NCBI RefSeq assembly: GCF_024346995.1
Contig: NZ_AP024888.1
Location: forward strand, 186,001 to 250,000
Source of the DNA: Vibrio palustris
Lineage (GTDB): Bacteria; Pseudomonadota; Gammaproteobacteria; Enterobacterales; Vibrionaceae
Length of the DNA: 64,000 nucleotides
Direction: 5' to 3'
Made by a program: the position numbers and the translations under genes. The first letter of the stretch is position 1, and each line of letters opens with the position of its first letter. This document shows positions 38,175-46,437 of this stretch, in pieces. The notes under the pieces are model-generated. The model had not been told where the DNA came from. It saw only the letters and a program-made list of their open reading frames with translations, and did no database searches.

Positions 38175-39023
38175 TTAGTAAGTTTCAAATACTCCGTTGT
38201 TAAAGTCTTCTATCGTTTGCTGAATTTCTTCAATGCTATTCATCACAAAAGGACCGTAGTGAACGACAGGCTCATTGAGAGGCTCGCCGCTAAGCAGTAA
38301 GCTACCCACATTTGATTGAGCAGTCAGGGTGACAGTATCGCCTTCATTCAATATGGCGAGTTCACCACTGTGTATTTCAGTGCCACTCACGACAAGCGTA
38401 CCAGCATAAACATACAACATAGTGTTGTGATTGCTTGGCACGGTTAGCGTGATAGTTTGTGAAGGGTCTGCCCGCCAATCAGCAAGAATAGTTTCAACTG
38501 CTATTTCTTGTAGTGGCCCACTAAGTACTTGCTCATCTGCCGTAATATTTCCCGCCAATACACGCAAGAGCCCCACTTTATCATTAGTAAACTCTGTCAT
38601 GACTTCTGGCTGAAAATCATGGTATTTGGCCGGTTTCATCTTGTCTTTGGCTGGCTGGTTGATCCAAATTTGGAAACCATGCAATTGCCCATCAGTCATG
38701 ATTGGCATTTCACTGTGAATGACACCTCGCCCAGCTGCCATCCATTGTGCGCCGCCATCGCGTAGCTCACCAACATTTCCCAAATGGTCACGATGTTGGA
38801 AATGTCCTGTCATCATGTAAGTGAACGTTTCGATACCACGGTGAGGGTGTGGGGGAAAGCCACCGATATAATCACGGCTTTCATCTGATTTTAATTCATC
38901 GAGCATGAGAAACGGTGACGTTGCAGCGTTGTTGAATGCAGCAATACGTTGAATTTTGACGCCATCACCATCAGAGGTTGGTTGAGATGGGATACGTTGT
39001 TTCACAGTTTTAGCGGTTGCCAT
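38175..39023 (-). CDS. Pirin family protein
   Basis: Bicupin protein of 282 residues. The N-terminal cupin has the metal-binding motifs PHPHRGIETFTYMMTGHFQHRDHLGN and a later glutamate in GRGVIHSEMP, matching human pirin and E. coli YhhW (quercetin 2,3-dioxygenase activity). The C-terminal cupin lacks the metal set. I chose ATG 39023 (MATAKTVK) because TGAGGAG precedes it; ATG 39071 would add 16 atypical residues. Its role in the cell is uncertain; redox sensing or ring oxidation have been proposed for the family. Confidence 0.88.
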   Translation of the reverse strand: MATAKTVKQRIPSQPTSDGDGVKIQRIAAFNNAATSPFLMLDELKSDESRDYIGGFPPHPHRGIETFTYMMTGHFQHRDHLGNVGELRDGGAQWMAAGRGVIHSEMPIMTDGQLHGFQIWINQPAKDKMKPAKYHDFQPEVMTEFTNDKVGLLRVLAGNITADEQVLSGPLQEIAVETILADWRADPSQTITLTVPSNHNTMLYVYAGTLVVSGTEIHSGELAILNEGDTVTLTAQSNVGSLLLSGEPLNEPVVHYGPFVMNSIEEIQQTIEDFNNGVFETY

Positions 39024-39191
39024 AGATGATCTCCTCACTTTGTAAACGCAGTGTAACCAACGCGTAAACAAAAGATGAGTAGAATCTCTTGAGAAAGTCG
39101 TTTGAAAAATTTGAACATCTTTCGCTAATGCGTTTCTTGGTCAATACAAAAGAATGGGGGTATCAACCACACTCTGACAACAACCTATTCC

Positions 39192-40082
39192 CTACTCGTT
39201 GCCAAACTCGACTCTCATCCAATGGCGTAGAGATAGAATTTTTTCCTCGGTCAGGCGCTCATGGGCACATACAAAGTAAAAACCTTGAGTGGGATGCAAA
39301 ACAGGGTGGCCGAGCAGTGTCAGGATACCCTGCTGAATATCATCTTTGACAAACAATCGGTGCGTGACGAGCAAGCCAAGTTGCCGGTAGGTTGCTTGGA
39401 CTGCTTGTGCCGAGCTCGCAAAGGTTAAATGGTCGGAAAAGGTTGGGACGGGGACCTTATGCTGTTTACACCATTGCGCCCAATCATTCGCGCGATGTGC
39501 ATTGGTCGCCGCGATCACCGGATATTGTTGCAGGAGTGTTGAGACCGCTTGCGTTTCTTGGCAGAGGTTGGGATGGCACACTAGGACGAGTTCATCGTCC
39601 GCCAATTTTTCACAATAGTAGTTCTGCCATTCGGAAGGAATGCCATGTATTAAGGCGACATCCACTCCTTCTTCTTCCAGAGAAAACTGGCCAACTAAGT
39701 TCGACGTTCGCACATCAATTTGAGGAGCATACGCTTGAAATTCGGGTACTTTGGGAATCCACCACTGCATGGCGAGTGAATTAATCATATTCAAAGTGAT
39801 GCGTTTGGAATCGCTTGGGGTTCGTAGCGCTTCTGTCGCATGTACTATTTGCTCTAACGGTGGCGCGACCGCTTTGTAGTAGCGTTGACCTGCGGCATTA
39901 AGCTCGACTCGTCGGCCGATTCGATGAAACAGCGGTTGGTCCACTAAAGTCTCAAGAGACTTAATAGCTTGACTCACAGCTGAGTGGCTAATGTTTAACG
40001 CCGCAGCCGCTTGGGTCATACTGCCGGTTTCAGCGACCGCAACAAAGGAATACAGTGCTTTTAGTGGAGGAAATCGTCTCAT
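39192..40082 (-). CDS. LysR-family regulator (GcvA-like)
   Basis: LysR regulator of 296 residues. The HTH is MRRFPPLKALYSFVAVAETGSMTQAAAALNISHSAVSQAIKSLE, with the PPL-AL-F start of the GcvA/AmpR subgroup. The effector domain (ITLNMINSLAMQWWIPKVPEFQ, GVDVALIHG) also follows GcvA. It is divergent from an EamA exporter across about 93 bases, suggesting it controls that transporter. The ligand is unknown. Confidence 0.87.
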   Translation of the reverse strand: MRRFPPLKALYSFVAVAETGSMTQAAAALNISHSAVSQAIKSLETLVDQPLFHRIGRRVELNAAGQRYYKAVAPPLEQIVHATEALRTPSDSKRITLNMINSLAMQWWIPKVPEFQAYAPQIDVRTSNLVGQFSLEEEGVDVALIHGIPSEWQNYYCEKLADDELVLVCHPNLCQETQAVSTLLQQYPVIAATNAHRANDWAQWCKQHKVPVPTFSDHLTFASSAQAVQATYRQLGLLVTHRLFVKDDIQQGILTLLGHPVLHPTQGFYFVCAHERLTEEKILSLRHWMRVEFGNE

Positions 40083-40175
40083 AGTTAAGTTTTTCTTACA
40101 GGTTTAGTTAGTTTAACTCGTTATTTTTCTGTGTAATGAATCGTTATCATAGCGCCTAGTTGCTAAGGAGTCATT

Positions 40176-41090
40176 ATGCTGAAGTCTGTTTATTCGGTTA
40201 TTTTCATGTTGTTTTCGACCTTTTGCTTATCTTTATCTGGTTTGCTTTGTAAACTGGTCAGTGATGAGTATTCACCAGAATCCCTTACATTTGTTCGTTA
40301 TCTGATCCCGATCGTTATACTAGGTGGATGGATGTTGAAAAAACACATCACGTGGCCTTCAAAATCGGAAAGACGCATGTTATGGATTCGTGGCGCCTGT
40401 ATGGGAGCTGGACAAATGTGTTTCATGTTTGCGCTACAACATTTATCGCTGGTGGAGTGTGTGGTGTTGTTCAGTACTGGGCCGTTGTTCATTCCAATTA
40501 TGGAACGTATTGCCTTTAAACGCTTATTACGCTGGGGATCGATCGTCACATTATTGGTGACTTTTGTTGGCGTGATCCTACTTTCTGGCGGTATCAGCCA
40601 ATTTCATTGGGATTGGGCCTTGGGCTTAGGGTTAGCCGCTGGCATCTTCAATGCCGGATCACAAGTCACCTTGTATCAGGTCTCGCAAACTCGCCTTAGC
40701 AGTCAGGAGATGAGTTTATGGAGCTTTATCTGCGCAGTCATCATCTTAGCTCCAATGTTAATGATGCTTGATTCATCTAATTTCAATGTCGTCTCGCTTT
40801 ATGAGTCGCACAGTACTTTGGTTCTTTGGGCATTACTTGGAATTGGCATGTTGGTGGTTGGTACTCAGTTGTTTAGAGCGAAAGCCTATCGTTTGGCATC
40901 TTCTGGCTCACAGCTTGCGCCGCTCATCTTCACTAACTTAATTTTCTCGGCTATTTGGCAATTATTGTGGTTCGATGTCAGTTACACCACTCAACAAGCG
41001 CTCGGATTAACGGTGATAGTGTTGGCCAACATGGCTCGCTTTGTTCCCACCATTAAACAACAATGGCAGCGTCGCCATGCTCTCGTCTAA
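40176..41090 (+). CDS. EamA/DMT-family exporter
   Basis: Drug/metabolite transporter superfamily permease of 304 residues with ten predicted helices in two EamA repeats. N-terminal FSTFCLSLSGLLCKLVSDEYSPESLTFVRYLIPI and the repeat joint FKRLLRWGSIVTLLVTFVGVILLSGG are typical. ATG 40176 follows CTAAGGAG. The divergent LysR gene probably regulates it. It ends directly against the alkB stop with no gap. Substrate (amino acid, metabolite or drug) unknown. Confidence 0.84.
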   Translation: MLKSVYSVIFMLFSTFCLSLSGLLCKLVSDEYSPESLTFVRYLIPIVILGGWMLKKHITWPSKSERRMLWIRGACMGAGQMCFMFALQHLSLVECVVLFSTGPLFIPIMERIAFKRLLRWGSIVTLLVTFVGVILLSGGISQFHWDWALGLGLAAGIFNAGSQVTLYQVSQTRLSSQEMSLWSFICAVIILAPMLMMLDSSNFNVVSLYESHSTLVLWALLGIGMLVVGTQLFRAKAYRLASSGSQLAPLIFTNLIFSAIWQLLWFDVSYTTQQALGLTVIVLANMARFVPTIKQQWQRRHALV

Positions 41091-41696
41091 CTACTCAGAC
41101 ACTACGTTTCTAAACGTGAGATTAATTCTCGGTTCCACTGGCTTTTGTGTTTTTGGCAATGCGTGTTGCCAGTGATGTTGAAGGGAGCCAGCCATGACTA
41201 ATAATGAGCCGGGTGTGAGCTCTAATTCCATCTTAGATTTACAATGTAAATGTTTAAACACAAAACGGCGTGTACCACCTAGAGACAGTGACGCAATCAC
41301 TGGATTTATTCCCAGCTCTTTTTCATTGTCTTGATGCCATCCCATAGAGTCTTGCCCATCACGATATAAATTGGCGAAAACGGTATTAAAGCGATGTTCG
41401 GCTGCCTGTTCGCACCGTGATTTGAGCTCCAGTAATTCTGAGATCCATGGATTGGGAGGCATGGTCAACCCTGAATAGGTATAAGTCTTATCTCCGTGCC
41501 AAGCCTGCAGGCGAGGTTGCATGATGGACTTGCCAAATAATGTGATGGCTTGTTGTTGCCAATCGAGTTGTTTATATAAACGCTCATAGTAATAAGAAGC
41601 ATCAACACGAGAAAGAAAGTTAGGGATCCATAATAACTCACCGTCTTTAACCTTTAGCCAATCAGGTGAGTCAGCCGCAAATAAGGGAAGTGTCAT
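41091..41696 (-). CDS. AlkB-like alpha-ketoglutarate-dependent dioxygenase
   Basis: Fe(II)/2-oxoglutarate dioxygenase that probably repairs N-alkylated bases, 201 residues. Iron ligands H121 and D123 (MGWHQDNE) and H178 (HHWQHALP), and 2OG-binding R190 and R196 (EPRINLTFR), are all present. MQPRLQAWHGDKTYTYSGLTM is the nucleotide-recognition lid typical of the ALKBH2/3-like bacterial branch. ATG 41696 is preferred; the longer frame begins at a TTG. Convergent with the EamA gene, stops adjacent. Confidence 0.88.
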   Translation of the reverse strand: MTLPLFAADSPDWLKVKDGELLWIPNFLSRVDASYYYERLYKQLDWQQQAITLFGKSIMQPRLQAWHGDKTYTYSGLTMPPNPWISELLELKSRCEQAAEHRFNTVFANLYRDGQDSMGWHQDNEKELGINPVIASLSLGGTRRFVFKHLHCKSKMELELTPGSLLVMAGSLQHHWQHALPKTQKPVEPRINLTFRNVVSE

Positions 41697-41807
41697 CGGG
41701 TTATCACTTAGCAATCAAATAATAGAGATATAGTGTCAGAGACCCGTCTACTACGCAAAATCAAGCGTTCATCGTTCTCGTCGTGGCTGAAATGGCGCAT
41801 TTTAAAA

Positions 41808-41838
41808 TTGCAATTAGCAATATAATTGCAAAATGCAA
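41808..41838 (+). promoter_or_regulatory. LuxO-type enhancer sites upstream of qrr
   Basis: Two sites match the LuxO binding pattern TTGCA-N3-TGCAA: TTGCAATTAGCAA at 41808-41820 (one mismatch) and TTGCAAAATGCAA at 41826-41838 (perfect). They lie about 110-140 bases upstream of the predicted start of the sRNA, a normal distance for a sigma-54 activator. Confidence 0.7.
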
Positions 41839-41922
41839 AGATTGTTTATGCCAAATTCTTCTTTAATATGCGATTTTATACTCAAAATGTAGATTTAAAG
41901 CGAAAATAACCACTTATAAGAG

Positions 41923-41940
41923 TTGGCACGCTAAATGCAT
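41923..41940 (+). promoter_or_regulatory. Sigma-54 promoter of qrr
   Basis: TTGGCACGCTAAATGCAT has the invariant GG (41925-41926) and GC (41937-41938) exactly ten bases apart, the -24/-12 architecture of RpoN promoters. Transcription should begin about 12 bases downstream, near 41950. Confidence 0.85.
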
Positions 41941-41949
41941 AATATAAAT

Positions 41950-42055
41950 TGACTCCTTTAAGCCGGGAGTCACCTAGCCAACTGACGTTGTTAGTGAACT
42001 GACTTTGTTCACACTTATATATAGCCAATCACACCATTGTGATTGGCTTTTTTTT
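41950..42055 (+). ncRNA. qrr: Qrr quorum-regulatory small RNA
   Basis: A sRNA of about 106 nt in the gap between alkB and an EamA gene. The 5' hairpin pairs GACTCC with GGGAGTC (41951-41971). It is followed by the strongly conserved Qrr core CACCTAGCCAACTGACG-TTGTTAGTGAA (41971-41998), which pairs with luxR/hapR and other targets with Hfq. The RNA ends in terminator stem AGCCAATCACA / TGTGATTGGCT plus eight Ts. The sigma-54 promoter and LuxO-like sites upstream complete the expected arrangement, so it should be expressed at low cell density by phosphorylated LuxO. luxO itself is not in this window. Confidence 0.93.
42023..42055 (+). terminator. Intrinsic terminator of qrr
   Basis: 11-bp perfect stem with loop CCAT and eight Ts; there is no protein gene on this strand for it to serve, which is what drew attention to the sRNA. 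Confidence 0.92.
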
Positions 42056-42079
42056 GCCTGTTTCAAATCGCTGCATGGG

Positions 42080-42970
42080 TTATTGCGGTTGCAGAGTTTG
42101 TTTAGCTTGTTGGCGAGCATGAATAATTTGCGGGAGCAGTGAGGTGACTACCATCGCTAGCATTAAAATAAATTGCTCAGGCGTATAGGACTCGTTTAAT
42201 AGCACTAAGCCGCAACTGATACCAGCGATTGGATTGGCGATCCCACCAAATGTAAAATCAACAATCGACATGCGTTGAATTAACCACACATATAAGCCAT
42301 ATCCTAACGCGGTATTAAAGCCACTCACCCACAGCAAACCCATCATATTTTTCCATGAAAAAGCGCTGATCGCTTGAACGTAAGCGTCGGTATGCATCGA
42401 GGCGTGGATTAACGCGACGGGTATTAATACCATGCCACCAAACAATAACTGCCATGTGACTACGGTCCACCAGTGTATATTTTTGCCTATTTTTTGGGTG
42501 AGTAGCGAGCCGATGATCAAACACAGCATCGCTAGTGCCATGGCGAATAATCCCATACCATTGAGCGATATTGAATTCGGGTTAAAGAGTTGCCAAGCGA
42601 ATACCAACAAACCAATACCGCACATTACTTTGAGTGCAGAGGGTTTGACGCCGTTAACTATCCAATGAATCAACATTGCGACCACTGGTACTCCCATCAT
42701 ACCGACACTTGAAATCGCTGAGGGGAGGGTTTGCGCCATCACAAATATGCAGCAGAAAAATACTCCGATATTAACTGTGCCAATCAACAGTAAGGGTTTC
42801 CATGATGCTTTTGTTGGTAAACTGGGCTTGATTAATAGCAGTAACAACCCTGCGGGAAGCGCTCTCAATACGCCCAATAACAAAGGAGGCCACCCATCAA
42901 GAGTATATTGTGTCGCTGAATAAGTGGTTCCCCATAGAAAGGCAGGGATCATGGCGAATATTATGTTCAT
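42080..42970 (-). CDS. EamA/DMT-family exporter divergent from MarR
   Basis: Ten-helix DMT permease of 296 residues: MNIIFAMIPAFLWGTTYSATQYTLDGWPPLLLGVLRALPAG in repeat one, and SGFNTALGYGLYVWLIQRMSIVDFTFGGIANPIAGISCG in repeat two. Both resemble YdcZ/RhtA-type metabolite exporters. It is divergent from a MarR-family regulator with palindromic sequence between them, suggesting MarR-controlled export. Substrate unknown. Distinct from the other EamA gene at 40176. Confidence 0.84.
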   Translation of the reverse strand: MNIIFAMIPAFLWGTTYSATQYTLDGWPPLLLGVLRALPAGLLLLLIKPSLPTKASWKPLLLIGTVNIGVFFCCIFVMAQTLPSAISSVGMMGVPVVAMLIHWIVNGVKPSALKVMCGIGLLVFAWQLFNPNSISLNGMGLFAMALAMLCLIIGSLLTQKIGKNIHWWTVVTWQLLFGGMVLIPVALIHASMHTDAYVQAISAFSWKNMMGLLWVSGFNTALGYGLYVWLIQRMSIVDFTFGGIANPIAGISCGLVLLNESYTPEQFILMLAMVVTSLLPQIIHARQQAKQTLQPQ

Positions 42971-43038
42971 GTGAAGTATCTCTATATTAAGTTATTTTAC
43001 GTTAACTATACAGGTTGACAGCAATTCGGTAAAGTATC

Positions 43039-43048
43039 TTAACGTTAA
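43039..43048. promoter_or_regulatory. Candidate operator between EamA and MarR genes
   Basis: A perfect palindrome TTAACGTTAA lies 50 bases upstream of the MarR gene, with a related ACGTTAAC at 42999-43006 near the EamA start. Repeated AAGTATCT words flank both (near 42974 and 43032). A MarR dimer could bind here; this is inferred. Confidence 0.4.
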
Positions 43049-43097
43049 AATATAATATCGCAGGTTCGATGCGGTTTGATGAGAGTAACCACAGCTA

Positions 43098-43592
43098 ATG
43101 GATTCAATTGATATAATTCGTCGTCAATGGGCGCAAGAATGCCCAGATCTCAATACATTACCGATGGGCATTCTGGGACGCATGTTGCGCGTGACTAAAT
43201 ACTTAGAAGCGCAAATCAGTGATTGGCTAAAGTCTCATGGTCTGCTGACGGGGGAGTTTGATGTACTGATGACTTTACGTCGTCATGGAGAGCCGTATCG
43301 CTTGACACCTTCAGCGCTTTTACACTCTATGATGCTAACTTCTGGTGCCATGACAAATCGATTGGATAAGCTCGAAGCGAAAGGAATGATTGTCCGTGAG
43401 CACAGCCGCGAAGATAGACGCAGTGTGGAAGTGCTATTGACGTCATCAGGGTTAGCCTGCATTGATACTATTTTAGATGACTACGTTGCAATGCAAGAGA
43501 GATTACTCGTGGAGCTATCGAGCGACGATCAGCAAACGTTATCGGCGCTTCTTAAACAATGGTTATTGTCACTTGATAATGGTGAGCGATAA
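43098..43592 (+). CDS. MarR-family transcriptional regulator
   Basis: Winged-helix regulator of 164 residues. Recognition region YRLTPSALLHSMMLTSGAMTNRLDKLEAKGMIVREHSREDRRSVEVLLTSSGLACI gives a clear helix plus wing with DRRS. The N-terminal dimerisation helix (GRMLRVTKYLEAQISDWLKSHGL) is typical of the subgroup that regulates a neighbouring transporter. Divergent from an EamA exporter. Different subgroup from the MarR at 1278. Confidence 0.87.
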   Translation: MDSIDIIRRQWAQECPDLNTLPMGILGRMLRVTKYLEAQISDWLKSHGLLTGEFDVLMTLRRHGEPYRLTPSALLHSMMLTSGAMTNRLDKLEAKGMIVREHSREDRRSVEVLLTSSGLACIDTILDDYVAMQERLLVELSSDDQQTLSALLKQWLLSLDNGER

Positions 43593-43649
43593 GCCGATAT
43601 TTATTGAGACAAATAAGGGCTAAAAGATATGAAAATTATTAGTCATCAA

Positions 43650-43686
43650 AAAAACAGCCGGTGATAATGTCATCTGGCTGCTTTTT
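43650..43686. terminator. Bidirectional terminator between marR and cheV
   Basis: A stem CAGCCGGTGA / TCATCTGGCTG (one bulge) is flanked by T5 on the right and A7 on the left, so it can stop both the MarR transcript and the convergent cheV transcript. Confidence 0.72.
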
Positions 43687-43714
43687 AATGAGACCTCAAC
43701 ATGGCTTGTTGAGG

Positions 43715-44641
43715 TCAGGCAAGTGCTTTTTTCTTTTGATAGTCTTCAATACGTTTTGCGCCACGTAGCATGGCTTCAATCAGCTCTGTGGCATTGAATT
43801 TTTCTAATGCTTCATGCGCACCAACTTGATGAGCCCTGTCTACACAGATCTCACTAGACAGTGACGTATGTAAGATAATGTAGGCATGAGATAATTGATT
43901 ATCACTTTGAATCTCAAAAGACAGTTCATATCCATCTAAAGTGGGCATTTCGATATCACTCACCAGCAAATCAATGGGTGAGCCTTCACTGGCGAGCTCT
44001 TTCATTCGTGTCAGAGCTTCCGCTCCATTTTGACACACAGTATAAGCAATATTAATCCTGTCTAAGGCATCAGCAAGCTGCTTACGGGCAATGGATGAGT
44101 CATCAACCAACATGATGTTCAGTAATTTTAAGCGCTCACGTTCCACATCCGTCAACATAGGAATTTTCGTGGATTCATATTGTGGGTAAATTTTGGCTAG
44201 TAACAACTCTACATCTAAAAGTTGCACAATTTTTTCTTCAAAATGGGTAATGCCCGTAACGAAGACATCTCGACCTGCAGATTTTGGTGCCGCTTCAATA
44301 GAACGCCAATTACATTCGATGATTTTCTCAATACTACGGACCATAAAAGCAACCACGGTACGTAAACAATCCGTGACAATAAGATAGCAGTCCTTATATT
44401 CACTTGGATCAATCCGTCGAAAGCCGATAGCGGCCGGCATATCTATAACAGGCACCGTCATATTTCGGAAATTGACAGTACCTATAACATCATGATGCGA
44501 ATAGGGGATTTGCGTCATGGGCATAAAAGGAATGATTTCTCGAACCTTCAATGTGCCAATGGCAAACAGCTGTTTTTGCAAGTTCAGAGTAAACATGAGC
44601 ATGCCCTGAGCTTGATTTGCTTTGCTTATCGTCTTAGCCAT
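43715..44641 (-). CDS. cheV: Chemotaxis coupling protein CheV (CheW-REC)
   Basis: 308 residues. N-terminal CheW-like domain (about 12-155: FTLNLQKQLFAIGTLKVREIIP, IDMPAAIGF) and C-terminal receiver domain (about 175-300) with acidic pocket D180/D181 and phospho-acceptor D229 (LLVSDIEMPTLDGYEL), a conserved Thr/Ser near TSLSSE, and the C-terminal Lys (ALEKF). It couples chemoreceptors to CheA and is modulated by phosphorylation. It stands alone; vibrios usually carry several scattered cheV genes. Confidence 0.92.
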   Translation of the reverse strand: MAKTISKANQAQGMLMFTLNLQKQLFAIGTLKVREIIPFMPMTQIPYSHHDVIGTVNFRNMTVPVIDMPAAIGFRRIDPSEYKDCYLIVTDCLRTVVAFMVRSIEKIIECNWRSIEAAPKSAGRDVFVTGITHFEEKIVQLLDVELLLAKIYPQYESTKIPMLTDVERERLKLLNIMLVDDSSIARKQLADALDRINIAYTVCQNGAEALTRMKELASEGSPIDLLVSDIEMPTLDGYELSFEIQSDNQLSHAYIILHTSLSSEICVDRAHQVGAHEALEKFNATELIEAMLRGAKRIEDYQKKKALA

Positions 44642-44796
44642 AATTTGTTAAATATTCTGTTAATTTAAGGATACCCATTAATTATATTAACGTAATTTAT
44701 AAATTCATGCGAGTTAATTGGCTGATACCAAGTTATTTGTTGATAGGGTGTGATAAATATCTGAATTGAATACGACACTATTTTTAAAGGCTTACT

Positions 44797-44807
44797 CCCC
44801 CCCCCCC
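44797..44807 (+). repeat. Homopolymeric C tract (11 C)
   Basis: Eleven consecutive Cs lie about 85 bases upstream of the parvulin gene, directly before a small hairpin (CACTG-AAA-CAGTG, 44807-44819). Such tracts are unusual in a moderate-G+C genome and prone to slippage. Confidence 0.95.
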
Positions 44808-44891
44808 ACTGAAACAGTGATAATACTAACGATTTGGGCTTTGTCAGTGGGTACTATATACTGTCGCCCAAATTGATGAGGAGACGTTACT

Positions 44892-45170
44892 ATGGCTTCA
44901 ACCGCTGCCGCTTTACATATTTTAGTAAAGCATAAAAATCAAGCCGAAGACTTGATGAAAGAATTAAAACAAGGTGCAAAGTTTCAAACCTTAGCGAAAA
45001 AACACTCCTTATGTCCATCCGGTAAAAAAGGCGGTGATTTAGGCGAGTTTCGCCGCGGACAAATGGTGCCACAATTTGATAAAGCCTGTTTTAGTGGGGA
45101 GGTGTTAACCCCTCAACTTGTTAAAACTAAATTTGGTTGGCACATTGTGAAGGTGCTTTATCGCACGTGA
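44892..45170 (+). CDS. ppiC: Parvulin-type peptidyl-prolyl isomerase PpiC
   Basis: Single-domain cytoplasmic parvulin of 92 residues, the size of E. coli PpiC (93). Motifs [54 protein letters not shown] and the C-terminal [15 protein letters not shown] match the rotamase fold, with no signal peptide. GAGGAG supplies the ribosome site. It marks the left edge of core-like sequence before the accessory segment. Confidence 0.93.
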   Translation: MASTAAALHILVKHKNQAEDLMKELKQGAKFQTLAKKHSLCPSGKKGGDLGEFRRGQMVPQFDKACFSGEVLTPQLVKTKFGWHIVKVLYRT

Positions 45171-45429
45171 GCATTAGAGTCTGAGTAGTCATTGTAAATC
45201 GACTGCCGCATGGCTTAAACATTACCTATCACGATTCATATATTGAGCTAAGATCATGGTCAGCACGATTTGAGCTGCCATGATTCACTCATTTCTGCCC
45301 AGATTCGTTTTATCTCCACGAATGTCCGGCCTGCTCAAGGGGCGTAGAAGTGATGGACTAACTCGCCCTTTGATTCCGGGTTTTTGGCTCACACCGGGAC
45401 AAAAGAGATTTGGCGCGTGGGAGGACCTT
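45171..45429. other. Left junction of the accessory segment
   Basis: Contains an imperfect inverted repeat (ATCATGG-T-CAGC at 45253-45264 against GCTGCCATGAT around 45274-45284) without a T run. From about 45300 it becomes noticeably GC-rich and carries an open frame (45280-45480, with GRRSDGLTRPLIPGFWLTPGQ) that I cannot assign. That frame looks like residual sequence rather than a gene. Base composition changes sharply again after about 45430. Confidence 0.35.
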
Positions 45430-46308
45430 TTACCCAGTGAAAGCGTCATAGCCAATTTCTTGCTTATCAACAAGCTCTAAATCGACAGCTCCTCTGAAAC
45501 TATCAGTGACACGAAATTGTAGTTTTAGTTTGTAACTCGGATTTCGCTGATGACATGTTGGTCCATATGTCACTCCCGTTATGTGTAGTATTGCTTCTTT
45601 GAACTTCACAGATTCAATTATTTTCAAATATTCATAAAACTCACGTCCCGGTGATGCTATGTTGAAGTTGCCCCATTGATTTCTTCTTACTAGACAAAAA
45701 GCAGGCCCCCAAGTGCCAGAACCACCCGCGAATCCAATATCTCCAGCCCAAAATACTAAGTAATCAGCTAAAATGCCGTCGTCACAGAGTTTGACAACTT
45801 GAAAGTCATGAGGAGAGGAGCCAATCGTTTCTGCGTGTTGGAGTGCACAGTCTATTACAGACTCCATTTCTTTTTCAGACCATGAAGAATTGCCATAGCT
45901 TTCATAGTATCTCGTATCCGTTTTTTTAAGCTTTTTCTTTGGTGGCTCGACCTCAATAGATGCCAAGAATTGAGATGAAAATTCTTCGAAGCTTTGCTCT
46001 TTACTTCTCATAGAAAATTCGTTTGAGCCTTTGATAAAACTAATATAACTAATGAAATTTGCCGTAGATTTTTCAGTGTTAGATGTTCTTCTTAACTGAC
46101 CTTTCAATTTATTATGGTGTCTTTTATATTCACATTCATCTATGTCATAGGAAGAAGTTTCATTCAGATATATATCTGAAAATTGCTTTACGGACCAATT
46201 TAAAAATTTTAATAGGATCTTAAACTCTTCACATTTTTGATTAATTTTTTTCATTTCAGCTCTTTTGTCTCCAATTGTCCCCAGATATACCCAAATGTCG
46301 CTAATCAT
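45430..46308 (-). CDS. Accessory protein of unknown function, 292 aa
   Basis: Not recognised. Lower G+C than the flanking core. No signal peptide or membrane helix. The N-terminal 85 residues are helical, and LLKFLNWSVKQFSDIYLNE reads like a helix-turn-helix-type segment followed by basic YKRHHNKLKGQLRR. Around residue 120 there is a lysine cluster (PPKKKLKKTD). The C-terminal half has aromatic and glycine-rich patterns (WAGDIGFAGGSGTWGPAFCLVRR) and could be an enzyme or binding domain. It is divergent from the 28-aa peptide/NYN pair with only about 42 bases between them, so the three may share a regulatory region. Confidence 0.65.
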   Translation of the reverse strand: MISDIWVYLGTIGDKRAEMKKINQKCEEFKILLKFLNWSVKQFSDIYLNETSSYDIDECEYKRHHNKLKGQLRRTSNTEKSTANFISYISFIKGSNEFSMRSKEQSFEEFSSQFLASIEVEPPKKKLKKTDTRYYESYGNSSWSEKEMESVIDCALQHAETIGSSPHDFQVVKLCDDGILADYLVFWAGDIGFAGGSGTWGPAFCLVRRNQWGNFNIASPGREFYEYLKIIESVKFKEAILHITGVTYGPTCHQRNPSYKLKLQFRVTDSFRGAVDLELVDKQEIGYDAFTG

Positions 46309-46350
46309 TCAATTATAATGTCGTTGTCATTAAAAAAAAGGAGACATGAC

Positions 46351-46437
46351 ATGAAAAAAACACCTGTAAATGGCCCAAGCAAAACAGGAAATCCATCTGG
46401 TCTTGGTCGCGGCAACAATCCTCCACATTCTAAATAA
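46351..46437 (+). CDS. 28-aa Gly/Asn/Pro-rich peptide preceding the NYN gene
   Basis: A 28-codon gene with a strong ribosome site (AGGAG seven bases before ATG 46351). The peptide MKKTPVNGPSKTGNPSG followed by LGRGNNPPHSK is basic, has no hydrophobic residues beyond V and L, and is probably disordered. It ends 17 bases before the NYN gene in the same direction, suggesting a two-gene operon. It may be a small partner, antitoxin-like or sensor peptide; none of this can be shown from sequence. TATAAT at 46312-46317 is a possible -10 box. Confidence 0.6.
   Translation: MKKTPVNGPSKTGNPSGLGRGNNPPHSK

Noticed and set aside
39089..39349. 86-codon plus-strand frame opposite the LysR gene
   Set aside because: Antisense shadow of the LysR coding sequence; no ribosome site.
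45253..45284. Inverted repeat after ppiC, considered as its terminator
   Set aside because: The stem has a bulge and no T run follows on the plus strand.
45280..45480. GC-rich plus-strand frame at the left edge of the accessory segment
   Set aside because: No ribosome site or family match, and it overlaps the 3' end of the 292-aa gene; kept only as possible residual sequence.
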